This document shows, in pieces, positions 48,683-52,247 of a stretch of 52,247 nt of DNA. Within the stretch, counting starts at the first letter, position 1. Each line of letters opens with the position of its first letter. A program made the translations under genes and the position numbers. The stretch is from Komagataeibacter sp. FXV3 (GTDB taxonomy: Bacteria; Pseudomonadota; Alphaproteobacteria; Acetobacterales; Acetobacteraceae). The notes below the pieces were generated by a model that saw only the letters and a list, made by a program, of their open reading frames with translations, was not told where the DNA came from and did not search any database. The DNA is taken from positions 1-52,247 of the forward strand of contig NZ_VWPI01000039.1 of assembly GCF_015155755.1 (NCBI RefSeq). Reading direction: 5' to 3'.

Positions 48683-49869
48683 TGTCCACCCAGAACAACA
48701 GAAAAATCATCATGCTGGCCGGTGCCGCCGTCGTCGCGGGGTGGTGCGGGTACCTGCTGGTCGGGCGGGTGCAGCATGCAGCCGCCCTGCGGCGGGAGGC
48801 CGCCATTGCCTCCGTGCCCGATGTCATGGTCATCGCGCCGCGCCGGGAAGCCCGCCACGTCAGCCTGGACCTGCCCGGCACCATCGAGGCCTGGTACCAG
48901 GCCCCGATCTACCCGCAGGCATCGGGCTATGTGCGCATGTGGTACAAGGATTACGGCGCCCGCGTTGCGGCTGGCGACGTGCTGGCGGAAATCAACACCC
49001 CCGGCCTTGATGCCCAGTTTGCGCAGGCGCAGGCCGACCTGCAGTCATCACAGGCCAAATACGACCTGGCGGTGGTGACAGCCCAGCGCTGGCGGCTGAT
49101 GGGCAGGTCACAGGCGGTATCGGGCCAGTCGGTATCGGTTCAGGACGCGAACGAGAAATCGGCCGCTGCCGACCTGGAGGCCGCGCGCCACAACCTTGAC
49201 CGCTACGCCGCCCTTGAACGCTTCAAGGTCATTGTCGCCCCGTTTGACGGCGTGGTGACGGAACGCGACATCAACGTGGGCGACTACGTGCATGAAGGCG
49301 GCGGCAACCTGAATGCGTCGGGTGCGGCCAGTGAACTGTTCAGCGTGGCGGATACGCACCAGATGCGGCTGTTCGTATCGATCCCCGAAAACATGTCCTA
49401 CATCCTGCAGCCCGGCCTGCAGGCCAGCGTGCAGGTGCCACAGTTCCCCGACCGGCGGTTCGAGGCGAAGTTCCTGACCGTATCGGGCGGCTATGACCCC
49501 GACACCCGTACCAGCGTGAGCGAGTTCGTGATCGACAATACCGACCACGCCCTGTGGCCCGGAACCTTTGCCGCCGTCACCCTGAGCGCCCCCGAACAGG
49601 CTACCCACCTGACCATACCCACCGGCGCGCTGGTGTTTCAGGAACACGGCATGCAGGTGGCCGTGGTGGATGCACGGGACCACGCGCATTTCCACACCAT
49701 AACCGTGGGCCGCATGGGCGACGGGGCGACACAGGTGCTGTCGGGCATCGCGCCCGATGACCGGATCATCGACAACCCGCCCGCCGACCTGCTGGAAGGC
49801 GAACACGTGCGCGTGACCCAACCCGTGGCCGGATACAGCAACGACACCGACGAAAAGGACGATGAATGA
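48682..49869 (+). CDS. RND periplasmic adaptor (membrane fusion protein)
   Basis: The 395-aa protein has an N-terminal membrane anchor (KIIMLAGAAVVAGWCGYLLV), a lipoyl half-motif (IYPQASGYVRMWYKDYGARV), a helical hairpin (QAQADLQSSQAKYDLAVVTA), the second half-motif (FKVIVAPFDGVVTERDINVG), and beta-barrel and membrane-proximal domains. It bridges pump and outer membrane channel. The start is ATG 48682, overlapping the pump stop; its own stop overlaps the channel gene. Length is normal. Confidence 0.88.
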   Translation: MSTQNNRKIIMLAGAAVVAGWCGYLLVGRVQHAAALRREAAIASVPDVMVIAPRREARHVSLDLPGTIEAWYQAPIYPQASGYVRMWYKDYGARVAAGDVLAEINTPGLDAQFAQAQADLQSSQAKYDLAVVTAQRWRLMGRSQAVSGQSVSVQDANEKSAAADLEAARHNLDRYAALERFKVIVAPFDGVVTERDINVGDYVHEGGGNLNASGAASELFSVADTHQMRLFVSIPENMSYILQPGLQASVQVPQFPDRRFEAKFLTVSGGYDPDTRTSVSEFVIDNTDHALWPGTFAAVTLSAPEQATHLTIPTGALVFQEHGMQVAVVDARDHAHFHTITVGRMGDGATQVLSGIAPDDRIIDNPPADLLEGEHVRVTQPVAGYSNDTDEKDDE

Positions 49870-51452
49870 TGGCCCGTACCCTCCGCCGCGCCATGGGCAT
49901 GGGCGGCGTGTGCACCCTGTCGCTGCTGTCGCTGGCGGGGTGCGACCTGGCCCCCGCCTATCACGCACCCAGTTACGTCATTCCCGCGACATGGCAGGGG
50001 CAGGCCCCGTTTGGCGTGGCCCATCCCATGGACGACACCATTCCCGCGCAGTGGTGGGAAAGCTTTGCCGACCCGCAGCTGGATGATCTGGAAACCGCCG
50101 CCATGGCCCATAACGGCGACCTGCAGGCCGCCAGCGAGCGCTTTTTGCAGGCGCGCGCGATCGTAAGCGAGGCACGGGCCGACCTGCTGCCGCATTTTGG
50201 CGTGGCCTTTGGCGGCAGCAACAACAAAAGCTCGGCCGAGCGTCTGTTCCGCTACAAGGGACCGATTACGGATTCAGATGAATTCTATGGCGGCATGGCG
50301 TCGTGGGAACCGGATTTCTGGTCTTCCATCCGCAACCGGGTGCGCCTGCAGAAGGATTATGCGCAGGAACAGGCGGCACAATATGCCGCGGCAAGGCTGA
50401 GTTTGCAGGCCGAACTGGCCAGCGACTATTTCACCCTGCGCGGGCTGGATGCGCAGGCGGCGATCTATAGCCAGTCGATCCGGTATTATCAGGAATCCCT
50501 GCGCGTGACCCAGACACGGCTGGTGGATCAGGCGGCGTCACAGCTGGATGTGGCGCGCGCGCAGAACCAGCTGTACACCACGCAGGCCCGCCTGCTGGAC
50601 ATCCAGGCCCAGCGCGAGGTGATGGAACATGCGGTGGCCGTGCTGGTCAACGTCGCCCCGTCATCCTTCCATATCGCGGCGGATGCCCACCTCAACACCA
50701 CCCGCTTCGGGCTGCGTGCCCCCATGCCGTCGGACCTGCTGCAGCGCAGGCCCGACATTGCCATGGCCGAACGCCAGATGGCGCAGGCCAACCGGGCCAT
50801 CGGCATCGCGCGCGCCGCGTTCTACCCGCATGTATCCTTCCAGATGAACGGGGGGTTTGATGATAACGGCTTCAACCTGGCCAACCTTGCCAACTCCATG
50901 TGGTCCTATGGCGCGACCGTAACCATGCCGGTGTTCGAAGGCGGCCTGCGCCGCGCGCAGCTGCAGCAGAGCTGGTCCGCCTACCGTGAAACCCGCGACC
51001 ATTACCGTGTCACCATCCTCAACGCCTTCCGCGATGTGGAGGACGGGCTGTCGCGCACCAGCCGGCTGGATGGGGAAAACGGCCGCCTGCGCGCCGCAGT
51101 CGGCGCCGCCAGCCAGACACAGGACATTACCATGAACCTGTACAAGGGCGGTCTTGCCACCTACCTTGACGTCCTGATCGCACAGGTCAGCACGCTGGAT
51201 GCACGCATACAGCAGGCCGAAATCCAGACCCGTTACCTGCAGGCGCAGGTCGGCATGATCCGTGCGTGTGGCGGGGGATGGGATGCGGCCAGCCTGCCCG
51301 CGTCCAACAAACTGTTCGGGGTTGACCCGCTACAGTATTCCGGCCTGCACAACGCGCCGCCCGTGGGCGACGTGCCCGCGCCACACAGCCACGGCCCCGA
51401 CCCGGATGACAACCTGACCCGGCCCATGCTGTCGCCCGGCATGGGGCAGTAA
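49866..51452 (+). CDS. Outer membrane efflux lipoprotein (NodT/OprM family)
   Basis: The 528-aa precursor has a lipoprotein signal ending LSLLSLAGC, so the mature protein is lipid-anchored at Cys. Family features include PAQWWESFADPQLDDLETAA, a pair of TolC-type repeats with EARADLLPHFGVAFGGSNNK, DLLQRRPDIAMAERQMAQAN, and PVFEGGLRRAQLQQSWSAYR. It forms the trimeric exit duct of the RND system. A His/Asp/Pro-rich extra tail (about residues 490-528) is unusual. ATG 49866 overlaps the adaptor stop; a dispersed element follows. Confidence 0.9.
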   Translation: MMARTLRRAMGMGGVCTLSLLSLAGCDLAPAYHAPSYVIPATWQGQAPFGVAHPMDDTIPAQWWESFADPQLDDLETAAMAHNGDLQAASERFLQARAIVSEARADLLPHFGVAFGGSNNKSSAERLFRYKGPITDSDEFYGGMASWEPDFWSSIRNRVRLQKDYAQEQAAQYAAARLSLQAELASDYFTLRGLDAQAAIYSQSIRYYQESLRVTQTRLVDQAASQLDVARAQNQLYTTQARLLDIQAQREVMEHAVAVLVNVAPSSFHIAADAHLNTTRFGLRAPMPSDLLQRRPDIAMAERQMAQANRAIGIARAAFYPHVSFQMNGGFDDNGFNLANLANSMWSYGATVTMPVFEGGLRRAQLQQSWSAYRETRDHYRVTILNAFRDVEDGLSRTSRLDGENGRLRAAVGAASQTQDITMNLYKGGLATYLDVLIAQVSTLDARIQQAEIQTRYLQAQVGMIRACGGGWDAASLPASNKLFGVDPLQYSGLHNAPPVGDVPAPHSHGPDPDDNLTRPMLSPGMGQ

Positions 51453-51464
51453 GCAAAAACAGAT

Positions 51465-51543
51465 AAAAGTATCCGGGCGCCGCCTTTTTCTAAAAAAGGC
51501 GGCGGTCCCTGAAGCTTTTTGCAAAAAGCTTCACCAGAAACTG
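51465..51543 (-). repeat. Dispersed multi-hairpin element, full copy, reverse orientation
   Basis: Reverse-strand order matches 4981-5059: CAGTTTCTGG arm, then GAAGCTTTTTGCAAAAAGC with TTC closing the perfect hairpin 1, then CCGCC with GGCGG of hairpin 2 around T/A, then the far arm. It ends the RND operon. Confidence 0.85.
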
Positions 51544-51745
51544 CTTTATTCATGACTGACCGTCATGCTGCAGCCAACGGGTTATCCCAATGCGTAAATA
51601 TGGAACCTGCAAAAACACAAAACCCGCAGGCAGGACCGGCGTTACCTGAACCCGGACATATATGGCGGCGGGACATGCGATTATTTGCGCGCCCGTAAAT
51701 AATGGCGACATGCCGCTTCGCATCTCACGGACAGGGAACAGGACA

Positions 51746-52247
51746 ATGGGCACAAATCGTGGTGTGGTCTATCTTGGGCCAGAACATGTGGAAGTGCAGG
51801 ATATCGCCGACCCGAAAATGGAAACGCCAGCGGGCCGCCGTATCACGCATGGCGTCATCCTGAAGGTGGTTTCGACCAACATATGCGGATCGGACCAGCA
51901 CATGGTGCGCGGCAGGACGACCGCACCGAAAGGCATGGTGCTGGGCCATGAAATTACCGGCGAAGTCATTGAATGCGGCAGCGATGTCGAAATGGTGCGC
52001 AAGGGGGATCTGGTCTCGGTCCCCTTCAACGTGGCCTGCGGGCGGTGCCGGTGCTGCCGCGAGGGGGATACGGGCGTCTGCCTGACGGTCAATCCCGGCC
52101 GGGCGGGCGGCGCGTACGGGTATGTTGACATGGGTGGCTGGATCGGGGGGCAGGCGAAATACGTCATGGTGCCCTATGCCGATTTCAACCTGCTGCGCTT
52201 TGCCGACAGATCCATGGCGATGGAGCGTATCCGCGACCTGACCATGC
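51746..52247 (+). CDS. fdhA: Zinc-dependent formaldehyde dehydrogenase (glutathione-independent), 5' part
   Basis: 167 codons visible, running off the right edge. The product begins MGTNRGVVYLGPEHVEVQDI and has the MDR zinc features: STNICGSDQHMVRGR (catalytic Cys and His), VLGHEITGEVIECGSDVEMV (GHE), and ACGRCRCCREGDTGVCL with the four structural zinc Cys. GGAYGYVDMGGWIGGQAKYV fits glutathione-independent formaldehyde dehydrogenase. It oxidises formaldehyde to formate with NAD. ATG 51746 follows AGGAC. The NAD-binding domain lies outside the window. Confidence 0.85.
   Translation, partial: MGTNRGVVYLGPEHVEVQDIADPKMETPAGRRITHGVILKVVSTNICGSDQHMVRGRTTAPKGMVLGHEITGEVIECGSDVEMVRKGDLVSVPFNVACGRCRCCREGDTGVCLTVNPGRAGGAYGYVDMGGWIGGQAKYVMVPYADFNLLRFADRSMAMERIRDLTM

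Overview
The window is GC-rich, densely coded alphaproteobacterial DNA and reads as an acetic acid bacterium (Acetobacteraceae; Komagataeibacter/Gluconacetobacter-like is my best inference). Supporting this are the cyanide-insensitive bd oxidase pair with a DUF2474 small subunit, the efflux and stress gene content, and a dispersed multi-hairpin intergenic element present in about eleven copies. No tRNA, rRNA, CRISPR array, transposase or integrase was seen.

Region 1 (1-21.7 kb) is a contractile-tailed prophage read rightward: portal, scaffold, a cupin cargo gene, major capsid, neck/connector proteins, tail sheath, tail tube, a tail-assembly chaperone pair joined by a probable -1 ribosomal frameshift at A_AAA_AAC, a very short Pro/Ala/Arg-rich protein in the tape-measure position, then the baseplate set (gpU-like, LysM/gpX, gpD-like hub, gpV spike with an HxH tip, gpW, J, gpI-like), a Gly-rich tail fibre, an Ig-like protein and a lysis/accessory module (endolysin, holin-like protein, Tat lipoprotein, small membrane protein). 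Four intrinsic-terminator hairpins sit directly upstream of ribosome binding sites of structural genes and divide the operon into blocks. Terminase, integrase and repressor are not in the window, and the left edge carries a divergent small membrane gene.

Region 2 (21.7-31.5 kb) is chromosomal: DMT and MFS exporters, MgtC, a DUF952 protein, a membrane-anchored HTH protein, small secreted low-complexity proteins (one His-rich, one Gly/Glu/Arg repeat, one Pro-rich), a SugE/Gdx guanidinium exporter, a GFOR-like oxidoreductase, then stress-type genes (PRC-barrel, KGG-repeat) and a stand-alone small alarmone hydrolase.

Region 3 (31.6-35.2 kb) is a two-gene operon of DUF262 proteins, the second also carrying a DUF1524/HNH-type C-terminus. 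It is a plausible modification-dependent restriction or anti-phage system in which both partners keep the GmrS-type motif.

Region 4 (35.4-45 kb) holds a DUF2934 protein, the cioAB-DUF2474 oxidase, an Hsp20 with a possible RNA-thermometer leader, a beta-class GST, and a four-gene cluster (acyl-CoA dehydrogenase-like, PIG-L deacetylase, NodS-like methyltransferase and a facing GT2 glycosyltransferase) that resembles a glycolipid or Nod-factor-like tailoring set.

Region 5 (45-52 kb) is a complete tripartite RND efflux operon (pump, adaptor, outer-membrane lipoprotein) behind a long AT-rich leader, followed by the 5' part of an fdhA-type zinc dehydrogenase.
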